From Hsuehochloa calcarea (lineage: Eukaryota > Streptophyta > Magnoliopsida > Poales > Poaceae), in assembly GCA_036346395.1 (NCBI GenBank), contig CM070604.1:34995662-35059661 (forward strand): DNA of 64,000 nucleotides. Reading direction: 5' to 3'. Positions 10,293 to 22,379 of this stretch are shown here, piece by piece. The notes beneath the pieces are model-generated. The model saw only the letters and a list, made by a program, of their open reading frames with translations. It ran no database searches and was not told the origin of the DNA. Position 1 is the first letter of the stretch, and every line of letters begins with the position of its first letter. The position numbers were made by a program, and so were the translations under genes.

Positions 10293-12128
10293 ATGCCCCA
10301 AGTCAAGGGCAAGGAGGAGAAGGAGTCACAAAGGCATCCTCAAGCGAGGATGCTAAGTCCAAGAAGACAAACTACATGCAAGTTTGTCAGCCGAGTCCTT
10401 GAAGCTCTAGAGGATGTGAGCATGGATGATGTGGACTCGGAGGCGGAGGACGACAGGAGTGACTCCCGTGGCAAGAAGAAGGCACGTGATTTCACTGGCA
10501 TGTGCTTCATGGCCAAGAACAGCCACGACAGCGACTCCTCCAACAGCGAGGATCCTTTTAGTGATCCCGATGAGGTATGCCCTTCACTTCCTGACATGAA
10601 AAGGGCTTTGGTGCTTGCTGAACAAAAAATGCATAAGCAAGTTAAATTGATTAAGAAACAGCATACTATGATTGATAATTTGAACCTAGAAGTGGTTAGG
10701 CTCAAATCCATTAATCCTGATGATTTCTGTGATTCATGCTCTAGCTTGCTTAATGAATTGTCAAGCTTAAATTATGCTCATTCCTCTGTTGAAAAATAAT
10801 TAGAAAATGCTCTTGTCGAACTAGAAGCTCTCAAGTCTAGTTCTGTTTGCATGGATGCCATTCCGCTTGGTGTGACTACCTTGGATGCTATTCCTTTAAT
10901 TTGCTCAAATTGTGCTTTGCTAGAATTAAAACTGGATAGCTCTTTAAAAGAATTGCAAAAGTTTGATGCTAGTCACACTTGCTCTCATTGTAAGAACAAT
11001 AGGATTAAAATGCAAGAGTTGACCGAAATGGTCATTTACTCTAGAGCTGCATCATGTGAAAATTGTCCTAAGCTTACAATTGAGATTGAAGCTTTAAACA
11101 AGACGCTTGAAGAGAAAGCTAAAATTGAAAGATCCATGTCTCTTACTGCTTCTAAGAAAGTCATTGATTCTTCCTCTTGTATGTTGCATGCTGAAGTTGA
11201 AACTGTTATTGGTAAGATACAAAAGGCTTTTAGAGTCAAATTTAAGGAGCAGTTGAATAGGATTGGAGAGTCCTATTGTGTGTCTTGTCAGGCTCTCAAA
11301 GTGGAAGTGGATCTTCTTAAGAGCAAACATGTTGAGGTAATCAATTCTAAAAAGTGCTCTAATTGTGGAGCTTTGGCAAAAGAGAATGATTATCTCAAAA
11401 TGACTCTTGAGAAGTTTATCAGCGGGAAAAAGAAACTCAACTTGATTCTAGATCAATCCAAGGTGAGTGTGAAAAACAGTGGCCTAGGTTTTAAGTCCCT
11501 AGAGCTTTCCAAGAATCTCCCACCAAAGATTGCTAGAGTTGTGAAAAGTGGTTTGGTTGAGCAAGAACCTCCTATGACTTCAAAGGTTGTTCTTAAATCT
11601 GCAGGTTCTGCTCAAACTCTTTCTAGCAAGAAAGGTGCTTCTGTTTCACCTGTACGGACCCCTCAAAAGGTCAAGTACCATTGGACCTTCTGCAAGAAAG
11701 AGGGCCACACTGTTGAGTTTTGCTTTCGGAGAGCAAAGATTGAGAGGAAAGAGAGAGTGAGCACCTTGAGATCCATTAGAGGAGTCTCTTCTTCAGCTGT
11801 AGTCTCTAGAGCCAGGCAGCCTATTCAGCGTACCACATATAGGCCTAGGTTTGTAGAGAATTCTGTTGGCTCTTTTGGTGGGTCCAGGCAGCAGTTTGGC
11901 TTTGGATATCATGAGGATAGACCTCGGGTACCATCTAGACAGGGGGAGTATCGGTCTTTTGGTAGATCGTTTTGGAGAGGTCCAGGTGGTGCTCGTGGGC
12001 ATTCTTATGATTTTGTGCCTAATCATTTTTCTGCTGCTTCTTTTGCTATTCCCAGGCATCGTCCATCTCAGTACTGGACACCTAGATCTTTTATCTCAAA
12101 TCCCAGTACTGAGGTATGGATGTCTTGA
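10293..12128 (+). pseudogene. Gag C-terminal half with one internal stop
   Basis: One frame runs for 1.8 kb and is broken only by TAA at 10,797-10,799, giving pieces of 168 and 425 codons. It starts with an acidic stretch (about 10,410-10,600), then long heptad-like Leu/Lys-rich segments with repeated CxxC pairs (CSNC, CSHC, CENC, CVSC, CSNC) at about 10,900-11,370. It ends with a basic Arg/Ser/Gly-rich tail (11,750-12,060). Around 11,680-11,725 lies a knuckle-like FCKKEGHTVEFC in which a Trp (HWTFC) stands where the first Cys of a CCHC would be expected. The final FISNPSTEVWMS then stop falls just where a Sirevirus protease would normally begin. Confidence 0.8.
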
Positions 12129-13478
12129 GGGAATTTGCTCTTTTTGCATTCATTGTATCATAATGCATTTTTATTTCAAATATCTTACATTGCGTAATAA
12201 AACTTGTGGAGCTTTGATTATTATCCTCGTATAACTTGATTTCATACTTTGTACCTTGTCATATCAAGTGATAGTCTGCTAGACTTCCTTTATGGCTCTT
12301 CGTGTTTTAGCTTAGCTTTCACCTTGCTAGCTTTATATCTGTGAGAAATTTGAATCAAATCATGTCTTGTTGGATCTTGAGACTAGTTTTGCTCTAGCGA
12401 TCCTCTTATAATTCTTGCCATGTCTTATAGGTTGAATTGAGTCTTGAACTTATTTTGAGATGAAAATAAGCTTTTTATCTTCTTAAGTCAAGCAAATGAA
12501 AAATGAGATTTTCTGTGCGAAAAAACTGATCTCATCAATCCTTTCTCATGAGACGGCTTGCCATTGCACTAGGCATGACCTCAGGGGGAGTTTTGGATGA
12601 CCTAGATCATTCTTTTAAGCTTATCGCTTGAGATGGTCGCGGCAAGGCTTGAGATCTAGCACAGTGGAAAAATTCTTTTTAGAAAATGCTCAAAATGCTA
12701 AGTGCTTGAGTTTTTGCTTCAAAAGAATAATTTTAATGCTCAAAATGCCTCAGTTCTTGTTTTGAGTCTCCTTTTTCCTTATAGACATGGCTTGACTCAT
12801 TCTTGGTTGCTTTTAGTGAAACTATGATATTGAGCAACTTTTCATGGTATTCATTCTTTTAATCTCAGATTTCTGCTAACTTGGTTTTAGCTTTACAGTA
12901 CATGTTTTGCCATAATTGAATATAGCTTCTTCGTCTTATATGGCTTGGTATGATTCTTGTACTGTCTACTTCAATAATGGTCTTGGCTAATTTTACTAAA
13001 TTTCAAATAAAGTCATTTCATCTTCTTTTTCTTTTCCCTTGCATCTTGATGAATTCATTGTCAAAGGGGGAGAAGGATTGAAGAAAATACTGGTTTTACA
13101 TAAAAGAACACACAAAAAAATGAGCCTTTTAAAAATTTGTTATCTTAGTGAGTTGAGTCTCTGGGTTTTATTGCCTTTTTCTGACTTTAATTGCAATTGA
13201 AGAAGACTCACAATGATCAAAGGTCAAATAGAACATTTTGTCTTTCATATGGACCTAAGTGAGATTTTTGGCTCTTTCTGGAATTTAAATCTTTTTGTGC
13301 TTTCATTGCCTTATCTCACTTGCCTATACTATTCTGAAGCCAGCTTGGTCGGTTCCTAGGCTTTTTCTTGCTTTTGGACCAAGTTGTGCCTTTATGCGAA
13401 AACGGCGATTTGTTTTACTTTTCAATTTGAAAAACCACATTTTCTGGAGAATTGCCAATGTGTTCATCAAGGGGAGAT
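12129..13478 (+). other. Non-coding 3' internal region with PPT
   Basis: No coding potential is seen in this T-rich 1.35 kb stretch between the Gag stop and the 3' LTR. It contains purine tracts CAGGGGGAG (about 12,581-12,589) and AAAGGGGGAGAAGG (about 13,063-13,076), and the functional PPT AAGGGGAGAT just before the LTR (13,469-13,478). Several extra PPT-like tracts upstream of the 3' LTR are a described trait of Sireviruses. Confidence 0.7.
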
Positions 13479-15334
13479 TGTGGATATCGTGAGGATATGT
13501 GCACGATCTCAGGATGATGAGTCAATTGGCAATGGCGTTGTTGGTTTGCAAAATCTCACATTTTCGGTTTGCTTCAAATCGCTGCACCACAGCGGTCTCG
13601 ATCGGTTGTGTCGGGCGGTCGATCACCTGTGGAGGAGTCCGACCGCCATGGTGGCGGTCCGACCGCCATATTAAAATTGGTTTTGGAGCCGAGCCAAAAA
13701 TAGGTTGTGTAGGCGGTGAGGAGTCTCTGGATGTGGTTGCATCATTTTGGAGCTCCCACCAAAAGTTCTATTGAGTTGAAAATTCGAAAGGTTTGGATTT
13801 TCACGCTGGAATTTTGGTTGTTTGACCGGTCCGACCGCCGTTGTGGGAGCGGTCGATCGCTCGAATCGGTCGGACCGGCCGTGTGGGGCGGTCAGACCGG
13901 TATTGACTTGGAGGATAGCCAAGTTTGCATTGATGTGTTTTGATTGTGTTTTATGTTTAGTTATCAATGCTTTATTGATGTATATTGCATTGCGGAACTA
14001 ATGTGGGTCAAGTTGTGAAGAACTTGTTCCCGAAAACGGTTTATTTGTCTATTGTTGTGCAGGTGGCTTGCAGGTCAACGACGTCAACAGTGAGGTGGAT
14101 CGGGACTACGCTTGGAGAGCTGAGGTCCAGAACGATCATGGACACCGGGTGAGGTCGTGTGACACAAGCATGGTGCAGAATGGGCAAGATGGATCGAACG
14201 GGTAGTTCGGTGCAGCTGGTTGGGTCAGGCGGTGCGGATATCGGTGCAAGCCTCTGGGAGGTTCCGATGGGATTCGGACAAGAGAGGCTTGGCGATGTGA
14301 TGAGAACCGCTGATCAACCTACACGTGGTGAAGCAGGCGATTGCTTCAACAGATGTTGTGTGTGGGTCCCATGTGTGAATGGATCCCAAAAGTGAAACCC
14401 TAGTCCTCTCCTATAAATAGAAGGGGGGAGATGTAAAACCTCTTGAGGCATTCATTTGGTTTCCCCTTCCTTTTTCTAGGGTTAGGGTTTGGAGAGGAAG
14501 AGAGGGAGAGATTGTGGTTGCTCCTTGGTGAGCTCTTGTCCTCCTTGAGGGAGTGGCTTTGTAAGCATCTTGTGAGATCAATCAATCTTGTGATGCTTGC
14601 TTGAGAGATCATTTGTCTCCTTTTTGTGTTCTTCTCTCATTTGGATGAATTTGGTGCTTCCTTGATTCAAGTGGTTTAACTTGGTCTATTGACCCACTTT
14701 GTCTTGCTTTGATGTGTGGGAGTACTCCTAGAATCATCTAGACCATCAACCCCCACAAGCAAGTCTTGAATCAAAAATTTTCATATTTCTAGGGTTTGTG
14801 CACTTCTTTGTAAAATCCTTGAGAGATCAATTCCGCGAAGTGGGTCTGAAGGATCGTCGCTAGAAATAGGTCTCTAATATCATTAGGGAGGTGTGCTCGA
14901 AATTTGGTCAAGTTTCATTGGTTGAATCAAATTTCGTTTTGGATTTGGGATTGATTCTTCCGTTCTGGACTGAACCGGTCAGACCGGTGTTGCAACGGCG
15001 GTCCGACCGCCCGTGTTCGATCACAGATCGCTGGTCGAACCGCTGTCCACCGTCCGACCGCCATTAGTTGCTTGGCCGATCATTGGTTGATTGTCGGCCG
15101 ATCGCCATGGTAGCCGGTCGACCGCCGTGCCTGATCGCCCTTTGAGATTAAGTCTCCACTTTTGTGTCGTGTGGTTGTCGGGTTATCGAATTCAAAGACA
15201 AGGCTTCCATTGTGGCGCTATCGATCTTCTTAGCTTTCATAGCTAAAGGAGTAAAGTTCGTGTTGAATTTGATTTAGGCGAGAAAGTTGAGAAAACGTCT
15301 ATTCACCCCCCCTAGTCGCCTTTCTGGTCCTACA
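13479..15334 (+). repeat. 3' LTR of the Sirevirus-like element
   Basis: 1,856 bp, TGTGGATATCG to GGTCCTACA, followed by the TSD TCACT. The TATAAATA box is at 14,412-14,419. It is 25 bp shorter than the 5' LTR, mostly because of differences inside the GGTCCGACC clusters (about 13,585-13,670, 13,820-13,900, 14,970-15,135). Confidence 0.95.
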
Positions 15335-15339
15335 TCACT

Positions 15340-15422
15340 GTTTCCTATGTGAGCTAGCTACTAATCTGGGACTAGTTCAGAATACAAAGAGGGTTCCTAA
15401 ATCATATTTTTGGGTCCTAACA
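15340..15422 (+). repeat. Right end of LTR G
   Basis: After the TSD, LTR G resumes with GTTTCCTATGTGAGC and CTAATCTGGGACTAGTTCAG and ends TTTTTGGGTCCTAACA, matching the ends of LTRs X and S2 (GGACTAGTGCAG, GGGACTAGTTCAG). No primer binding site follows. Pol of element F continues instead, so G probably inserted into F and may be a solo LTR. A left TSD copy cannot be checked because its left end is outside the window or lost. Confidence 0.65.
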
Positions 15423-16499
15423 CATGCCCATTTCAGGTCTTTGGTAACCCTGTTATGAAATCCATGCTGATTGCATCCCATTTCCACTCAGGAAAATTCA
15501 GTGTTCGAAGTAACCCTGCGGGTCGTTGGTGTTCCACTTTAACATGCTGACGTCGTCGCACATGGCAACATGCGCGGTGACATCCTGCTTCATACTGGGC
15601 CACCAGAACTGTTTTTGGAGGTCCTGGTACATCTTGGTGCTTTCGGGGTGAATGGAGAGGGGAGAATCATGAGCTTCAATAAGGATTAGCTCATTGATAT
15701 CGCGATTATTTGGAACACAGAGCTGCTGTCCGTGCATAACTAATCCACTCATGTTCTCGGAAAATTCTGATTTTCCATGAACTCGTAAGTTGTGCTTTAT
15801 CTTGGGGAGTGTTGGGTCCTTGAGCTAAGCAGCTTGGATTTGTGATTCAAGGGTAGGTTGCAGTGCTAGAGTATCAACATAACCTTCCTCAACCACTTTA
15901 AGTTGAGTCTCCGGAACTCTTCATGCAGCATCGGTTGATTTTCTTTGATCAATGTGTTCATGCAATGAAGTTTCTAGCTAAGGGCATCAGCTACAATATT
16001 GGCTTTACCAGGTTGGTAATGGATGCCTAAGTCGTAGTCTTTGATAAATTAAAGCCATCTTCACTGTCTTAGGTTCAGATTTGACTATTTAATGAAGTAC
16101 TTTAGGCTTTTATGATCTGAGTAAATCCCACACCGATTGCCCACGAGTTAATGCCGCCAGATCTTGAGAGCATGAATCACAGCTGCTAACTCCAAGTTGT
16201 GGGTCGGATAATTAGCTTCATATGGCCACAATTATCGTGAGGCATAGGCCACTACTTTGCCTTCCTGTATCAGCACACAACCGAGGCCATGGAGGGATGC
16301 ATCACAATACAGAACGAAACTTTTACGTATGTCAGGCAGAGTAAGCACTGGGGCTATCGTGAGCCTTTTCCTTAATTCGTGGAAGCCCTCGTCATAAGCC
16401 CCGTGCTTATTGTGAGCCTTTTCCTTAATTTGTCGAAGCTCCCGTCATAAGCTACTGACCATTCGAACTTCTTTTCTTTCTTCAGAAGTTGAGACATTG
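15423..16499 (-). pseudogene. RNase H to integrase fragment of gypsy element F
   Basis: Minus strand, decayed. At 15,498-15,752 a frame contains the integrase HHCC region: HPESTKMYQDLQKQFWWPSM with the CDDVSM part degenerate where a CxxC should stand. Next to it in another frame is WKWDAISMDFITGLPKT (about 15,433-15,490), the start of the catalytic core. RNase H pieces are recognisable only in short shifted segments (about 15,960-16,400). Integrase stops abruptly at LTR G. The gene would have inserted the element DNA into the genome; it is dead here. Confidence 0.75.
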
Positions 16500-17591
16500 G
16501 TCATGCATTCTTGGAGAAGTTCTCGATGAACCAGCGGTAATATCTTACCAGACCGAGAAAACTTCGGAATTCAGGAATGGAGCAGGGCTGCTTCCAAGCT
16601 ATGATATCTTGTAGCTTGCTCGGGTCCACTGTCACACCTCCTTCAGATAATACATGGCCTAATAATCCAACTTCCTTTAGCTAAAACACGCACTTGCTGA
16701 ACTTGGCGTACAGTTAATGCTCGCGCAACTTGTCGAGCACCAATCGCAAGTGTTACTCGTGCTCTTCTGTGATCTTGGAGTAGATGAGAATATCATCGAT
16801 GAAGACCACCATGAACTGATCCAAATACTCCATAAAAATCTTATTCATAAGATTCATGAAATTCGCAGGAGCGCTGGTGAGTCCGAATGAGATTACGATG
16901 TACTCGTACAAACCGTAATAGGTGGTAAAGGTAGAATTTGGAATGTCTTCTGGTTTGATCTTGAGTTCGAAATATCCGAGTCTCAAGTCAATTTTGGAGA
17001 AGATACAAGCACCATTCATCTGCTCAAACAAATCATCAATCCTTGGAAGAGGGTTCTTGTTCTTGATGGTAACTTCATTCAAAGAACGGTAGTCGATGCA
17101 CATCCGCAGATTGTCATACTTCTTCATCACAAACAATACGGGGCTTCATATGGAGATGAGCTAGGACGAATGAATCCTTTGTCCAACTGCTCCTTGAGTT
17201 GTTTCTTCAATTCAGTCAACTCGTCGGATGCATTCGGTAGGGTTGCTTGGATATAGGTGATGTCCTAGGTATCAAATCGATGACGAATTCCATGTCACAA
17301 TCTGGCGGCATTCCTGGGAGTTCATCCGGGTACACATCGAGATATTCGCATACCATGGGTACTTGGCTAAGCTCTAGGATTGAGATAGAATTGAGCTTGG
17401 GCTGCTGCGATGGAGTGGTAGGTGTGGAGGTAAAAAGAATGTGATCTCCGTCGGAGTTGACGAGAGAGACTACTCGCTTTGTGCAATCAATTATGCTCTG
17501 GTATTTGGCTAACCAGTCTATCCCAATGATTATATCTAACCCAGGTGCATCTATTATGATGAGGCTGGCTTTGATTTCCACCCCATTGATT
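16500..17591 (-). pseudogene. Protease-reverse transcriptase fragment of gypsy element F
   Basis: The piece at 17,216-17,581 contains IIIGIDWLAKY, the C-terminal part of the gypsy aspartic protease, then the linker DVYPDELPGMPPDCDMEF. After a frameshift, 16,753-17,136 encodes the RT fingers and palm: RMCIDYRSLNEVTIKN, FSKIDLRLGYFELKI, SFGLTSAPANFMNLMN and the catalytic box FIDDILIYS. The order protease-RT-RNase H-integrase shows a Ty3/gypsy element on the minus strand. The upstream protease half and gag are missing because element X inserted at 17,592. Confidence 0.9.
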
Positions 17592-18028
17592 TGTAACGTC
17601 CCAAAATTTGGATTTTCAAAAATCTTTTGAGTAGTTTAGGTCACTAGAAATTTTCACCAATTTTATTTGAATTAATAAAGCTTAATTGGAATTTTTCTAA
17701 ATTTAAAATATTTAATTTGACTAATCTAAATGTAAATTAAATCAAAATCCTTTTTATTTGCCTTCCTTGTATTTCCAGGAATTTTCTGGTATTTTTGGGG
17801 ATTTTTCTGGATTTGTTTGCTATTTATTCTATCTTATCGATTTGTTGCCTATTATTTAAAATCCGAAAATCAGTTTTGCTTTCTCTCTCCTCCCACATGA
17901 ACAGTACTATGTGGTACTGTTCATCCGAAATTCCAGCCGAGCGTCGGGTTCCAGCCGAACTGCCGAGCGTCGGTTTCGTTCAGTTTTTGATTCAAAATTC
18001 AAACCTTCATATCTTTTCGCTCGGTGCA

Positions 18029-18035
18029 TATAAAT
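18029..18035 (+). promoter_or_regulatory. TATA box of LTR X
   Basis: TATAAAT in GTGCATATAAATGCGAGCC, conserved in the right LTR at 26,474-26,480. It is a likely core promoter for element X transcription. Confidence 0.7.
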
Positions 18036-19223
18036 GCGAGCCGTCTGCGCCCACGCGTCCGTCTCGACATCCTCTTCCAATCCCCTGATTTGCTTTCCTC
18101 CGAATCGATCTGTATTCAACGCAGTTCGCGTAATACGGAGTTCATCCCAAAAATCTTCCGCTGCGAGTTTCTCCTCCGTCCGACGTCCGCCGGCCGAACT
18201 GTCTATGGCGTTGGGTTCGCGTGGTCGTGCTCTACGTCATGGTGCTAGCCCCTTCGCCCGAAGTTCACCGGAGTTCCGCCGTCCGTCGTATCCTAACCGT
18301 ATTCTTCGCGTATTCTACTTCCTCGGTGAGTATTTCTCAAATCCGACCGCACCATCGCGTCCGGCTCGTCGTTTCCTTTCCATTTTGCCCCTTCGCCACT
18401 GCCGCGTCTCCGTCGGTCGCCGGCCATCTTGATCGCACCATTAGTCTGTCACTTCATGTATATTTGTCCAGTGCGTGATTCTTTCAATCGGTTAATTCGT
18501 TCTCTGCTACTTCCCCGGTCCTCTGTTGATTATATATATATATGCACGGTGCGTATAGGTTGCATATTTCGGTTCCTCTACCTGTTGATGGCTTAAGTCC
18601 AGTGCGTGTACTACGCATTGTTCTTCCTCTGCTAATTCATCTTAGGATCAAAATCAGTTGACGCCAAAATCAGTTGACTCCGCCATGCGCATGAGCCGGC
18701 CGAAACTCCAATGACTGCTCTCTGGTTTGGGTTCTGCTATCCATTGTTGAGTTAATACGCTCAATGCTAACCCCTTCCTTTCCATCTTAGAGCCAAAATC
18801 CATGCCGTAGACTACCCCATAGCTGGAAGCAGGCCGACAGCAGTAGCCCTCTGCTTCTGTTGTTCTGTGTTGATGCTCTGTTGGTTCCCTTGGTTCGGTC
18901 CTTGTACAATGAATAGGCCTGCATCTTTGTTCCTCTGTTAATTCAATGTTCCTTGCTCTGTCATCCAACCAAGCCAGCAATTTTTAAGTGCAAGTATATC
19001 TCTGGATTCTTCTATTGTATCTTTCCCTATTTTCTTTGCTAGTCGATTCCATGTGCCAGCAGAGTAGCAGCAGCTCCTGGCTCCCTTCGACTGATCTGTT
19101 AGTCCTTCGGATTAATCCTTCTATGTTGTTTCTTTCGGCCATGTCTTTGCCATCTCCCTGCCAACACATCAATGCGCATGAACCGGCTGGCAAGTTCCTG
19201 TTGATATATATGTACGTATGTAG

Positions 19224-19353
19224 ATGTATATATATGCATGTATGTATATACATGTGTGTGTGTATATATATATGTATATATGCATGTACGTACGTACGTA
19301 TGCATGTATGTATATGTATGTATGCATGTATGTATGTACGTATGTATGTATAT
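19224..19353. repeat. Alternating purine-pyrimidine tract in LTR X
   Basis: 130 bp of uninterrupted purine-pyrimidine alternation made of TATG, TG, TA and ACGT units. Frames read through it give Tyr/Met/Cys-rich peptides that are not real proteins. A 123-bp version occurs in the right LTR (27,669-27,791). Confidence 0.9.
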
Positions 19354-21517
19354 TTGCAAGTACGTATGTATGTATCCTCTCTCTCTTACATGCGGGTCCC
19401 GCATATCAATCAACCTTTGGTCAACCCTCCTCCATAAGCTTGGTCCACCGTGGACTAGCCTATCTCCGTGGACCTGGTCCCTAGACCAGTGGCCCACATG
19501 TCCACCCTAATCTTATTTTCGAGAATTAATTTAATTCTTGAAAATCTTTTTATCTTACTGGTCACACATGTCATTCTCTCTGCCTTTTTCTGGAATTATT
19601 TTTAATTCTAGAAATCCATAAACATCAGTCGGTCCCACCTGTCATACACTCATCCATTCTCTAATATTTTTGGAATAGAATATTCTGATAATATTCCACT
19701 TGTCAGCTTGTCTCTCTTTTTATTTTCATCATTCCAAAAGCCATATCTTATTCATCCGAATTCCGCTTGAACCCATTCAAATTCCTACATTCATCTAAAT
19801 TCAATATCTATCTTTCAGTACCATTCAATTTCAATTTGGAGTTTATTTGATTTGTCTTTTGAAATTAGTTTGTTTTTGCGCTTTCTTTATCGTTAGACGT
19901 TGAAGTGCCAAAATTGTCCGAATGAGCTTAAGATCAAGGAAGTAGAAGATTGAAGATAAACAAGACCATCATTGCTATAACAAGGTAAGTTATACCTTTG
20001 ATCATATTGAACCCAGTTTTCAAAATACTTTGTTTCAATGTATTGCATTCTATTTCAAGTATTTATTTAAATGCTTTTGGGATAGTTATTAATCCAATTT
20101 GTTATATCCACATTGTCTATTGTATGCCATGACCTTTTGTCACCCTAGGTTGGTTCATTATTAGTTGGTATTATCGTAGCACCAACGTGGGTTGGTTAGA
20201 TACGAGTAGACTGCTTAGCCATGCCACGAGTCATCATTTCATCTGAGTCGCAACTATAAACTTGACTAAGTGATTATGGAACTGTGTGGTGAAACTGTTT
20301 GTGCTATGTGCTATTACTCGTTTATGGCATGTGTTGCACTTAATCAACAGGGTGAGAAAAGATTTGGACTGAGGCAAGTGGTGGATCTGTGTGAATGGTG
20401 GAACTGTGTGATATAAACTTTGTGATTTGGAAAAAACTGGAAGTCTTGCCTTGGTCAATTAAGGACTTAACTTTGTGCGCCATTGAACTGGCCTTCTTGT
20501 GCGACCACATGCCTAGTATGGGTTTGGGCTGACTTAGTAAGTTATGGAGTCTTGACATTGACAACTCAGTTGTATTTAAGGCGTGTGATGGGGTGGAAGG
20601 TGTGTACCACGTGTTTGGGTCACTTCTATGAGCGGTTCGCGTTTTCAGATCCAACGGTGTGTGTCGCTCCAAGGGCTATGTGAACAAATTGACTACAGCG
20701 GAAAGCACATCGGAGTGTCATTGTTTGAGATGAAGTCTCGAAAGGTTTTGTTATGGTCGCTAGCTACACCGGGTTGTATCGTGTGGGTAAAGTGTACAAC
20801 CTCTGCAGAGTGTTTAAACCAATCTATTCGAATAGCCGTCCTCTGTTATGGACATGCTCGGGAATTTCACACGAGGGGTAGATTTTCATAAAACAATTGG
20901 GAAGGGTCAGCTGTGTGAGATAACTTGTGTAGCTGTGTGAATAACTTGATTAGACTGTGTGTCCTTTGTGAAATTAATTGTTAACTTATTATTGTCTATT
21001 TGTTTTGAATTATGCTTTAAATCTATTATTTGTATTCAATTGCAAATGTTGCATTTCTGCAAAATAACCACAGAAGCCATTCCTTTGGAATAAGCCATCA
21101 TCTATAAATTGCATTCTGTGGTATGACTTGCGAGTACGGTGTGTACTCATACTTGCTATAAACAATCAACAGAAGTGGAAGAATCATCAGTCAATAAGGT
21201 CTACCTCAAGGATCGTGGAGAACTAGGTCGCGCTACCCCAGTCGATTGCCTGTGGGCATATGGATGGGCTTCACTGAAGTTATTCCGTTACGTTCCGCTG
21301 CAGCTTTATTGAGCTATTTGTCTTCTGAGACATTAATTGTAAGCTTTGACCTTAAGGTCTTTACTCTGATAATTATTGTTATTTGTCTATTTATTAGTCA
21401 TCTTTGCATATGGAGATGATATTTCATCGATGTTGCCACTGTGTGCACTAACGTGATCCTGGACTAGTGCAGTATACACAGAGGGTCCAGATTTGCATAT
21501 TTGGGTCCCGACAGAGG

Positions 21518-21530
21518 TGGTATCAGGGCC
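21518..21530 (+). promoter_or_regulatory. Primer binding site of element X
   Basis: TGGTATCAGGGCC, four bases after the LTR end, a one-mismatch form of the initiator tRNA-Met site. It confirms 21,513 as the LTR end. Confidence 0.85.
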
Positions 21531-22379
21531 ATATGGACTGTAGGTCGTGACCTTAGTTAGAATGGCCGTGTTTAAGGAAAACTTCAAAACTTATTTTACA
21601 AATGGAAAGTCTTAATGATGTGCTATTCTCATCTTGTCTAGATTCTATTCTCTTCCACTCTATTCATTTCTCATCTATATTCTTCCTCGCCATTTTGAAT
21701 ATTAAATTGGACCTTCTTTCCTCATAACTTCTATAGTTGTCGTTATCAGTGCCAAATATCTTGGTGAATACCCAAAAGCTATTTTGAGCAACTCTTTGAA
21801 GACCATGCAACTAACAACAACGTATCAACATCTCTCCAAGTGTTAAAGACAAGTTTGTCGCAAGAATTGAAGACCAAGAAGAATTTGTACATCGCCCCTA
21901 TCTTTCTTCAAGTTTCACCTGCAAGGATCGCAAGCAGTCAATGTTTGATGAAGAACGTAACCAGTTCAAGTTTTCTTCAGACCAGCCATATAGGATAAAT
22001 CAGCGTTGGTTCCTCCCATGTGTTGAGCCAAGTCACTCAGTTAAGTTAGAGTTTAATCGACTAAACGACTAGATTTTCGTTTTTCTTCTTCTGTGTGTAG
22101 TTTGATTGTGAGTTTTATGCTTCTTAATAGCTTTTCGGCTATTTGTGTGTTCCTTGGTGTTCCTCAGGTTAAACCTGTTCCCTTAGTAGATTATCTTCCC
22201 TTACCTTATGCTTTTCCCTCTCATATATTAGCCCTGATCAGCCGACAAATGAAGAACCCTAGTGAAGCCAACCTTGTCAGTAGTCTTGAAATAGTCTGTG
22301 TCAGCTCAGATCTTGTCAATCCCAGTGGACAGTTGTCAATACCAGGAGTAGAAGATCCAATCATGACACAATTTTGGTA
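21531..22379 (+). other. Leader of element X
   Basis: A region without a supported gene, between the PBS and the first Gag-like sequence. It is T-rich with a pyrimidine tract ending in CTTCTGTGTGTAG at about 22,088-22,100, which could serve as a splice acceptor. The 95-codon frame at 22,093-22,380 has no recognisable domain. Confidence 0.4.

Larger units (their letters stand above)
7510..15334 (+). mobile_element. Complete gag-only Copia (Sirevirus-like) retrotransposon
   Basis: A 7,825-bp element with two LTRs of 1,881 and 1,856 bp, a PBS, a PPT and perfect 5-bp target-site duplications TCACT (7,505-7,509 and 15,335-15,339). The 4.1 kb internal region encodes only a long Gag-like protein, broken by frameshifts and one stop. 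I see no protease, integrase, reverse transcriptase or RNase H. The Gag resembles plant Sirevirus Gag (central zinc knuckle plus a long coiled-coil Cys-rich C-terminal half), extra AGGGGGAG tracts lie in the 3' non-coding part, and the LTRs carry CGGTCCGACCG palindromes. All three fit Sireviruses, but without pol the lineage is an inference. It would need enzymes from another copy to move. Confidence 0.9.
17592..21513 (+). repeat. 5' LTR of element X
   Basis: 3,922 bp. It has an AT-rich start, a TATA box at 18,029-18,035 and a GC-richer transcribed leader (about 18,040-18,480) in which open frames up to 149 codons arise but show no known domain. A purine-pyrimidine alternating tract lies at 19,224-19,353. 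A candidate splice donor AAGGTAAGTTATACC (GT at 19,985) and a candidate acceptor (AG at 21,171-21,172) follow, and the end carries GGACTAGTGCAG and GGGTCCCGACA. Confidence 0.9.

Noticed and set aside
18034..18478. Frames of 85-132 codons just after the TATA box of LTR X, also at 26,479-26,923
   Set aside because: Present at the same place in both LTRs, lying in the transcribed leader; overlapping in several frames and on both strands, with no domain.
18988..19510. Overlapping frames of 86-149 codons rich in Tyr, Met, Cys, His and Ile, repeated at 27,429-27,906
   Set aside because: They are read through the alternating TATG/ACGT microsatellite of LTR X and exist on both strands; no domain, purely a repeat effect.
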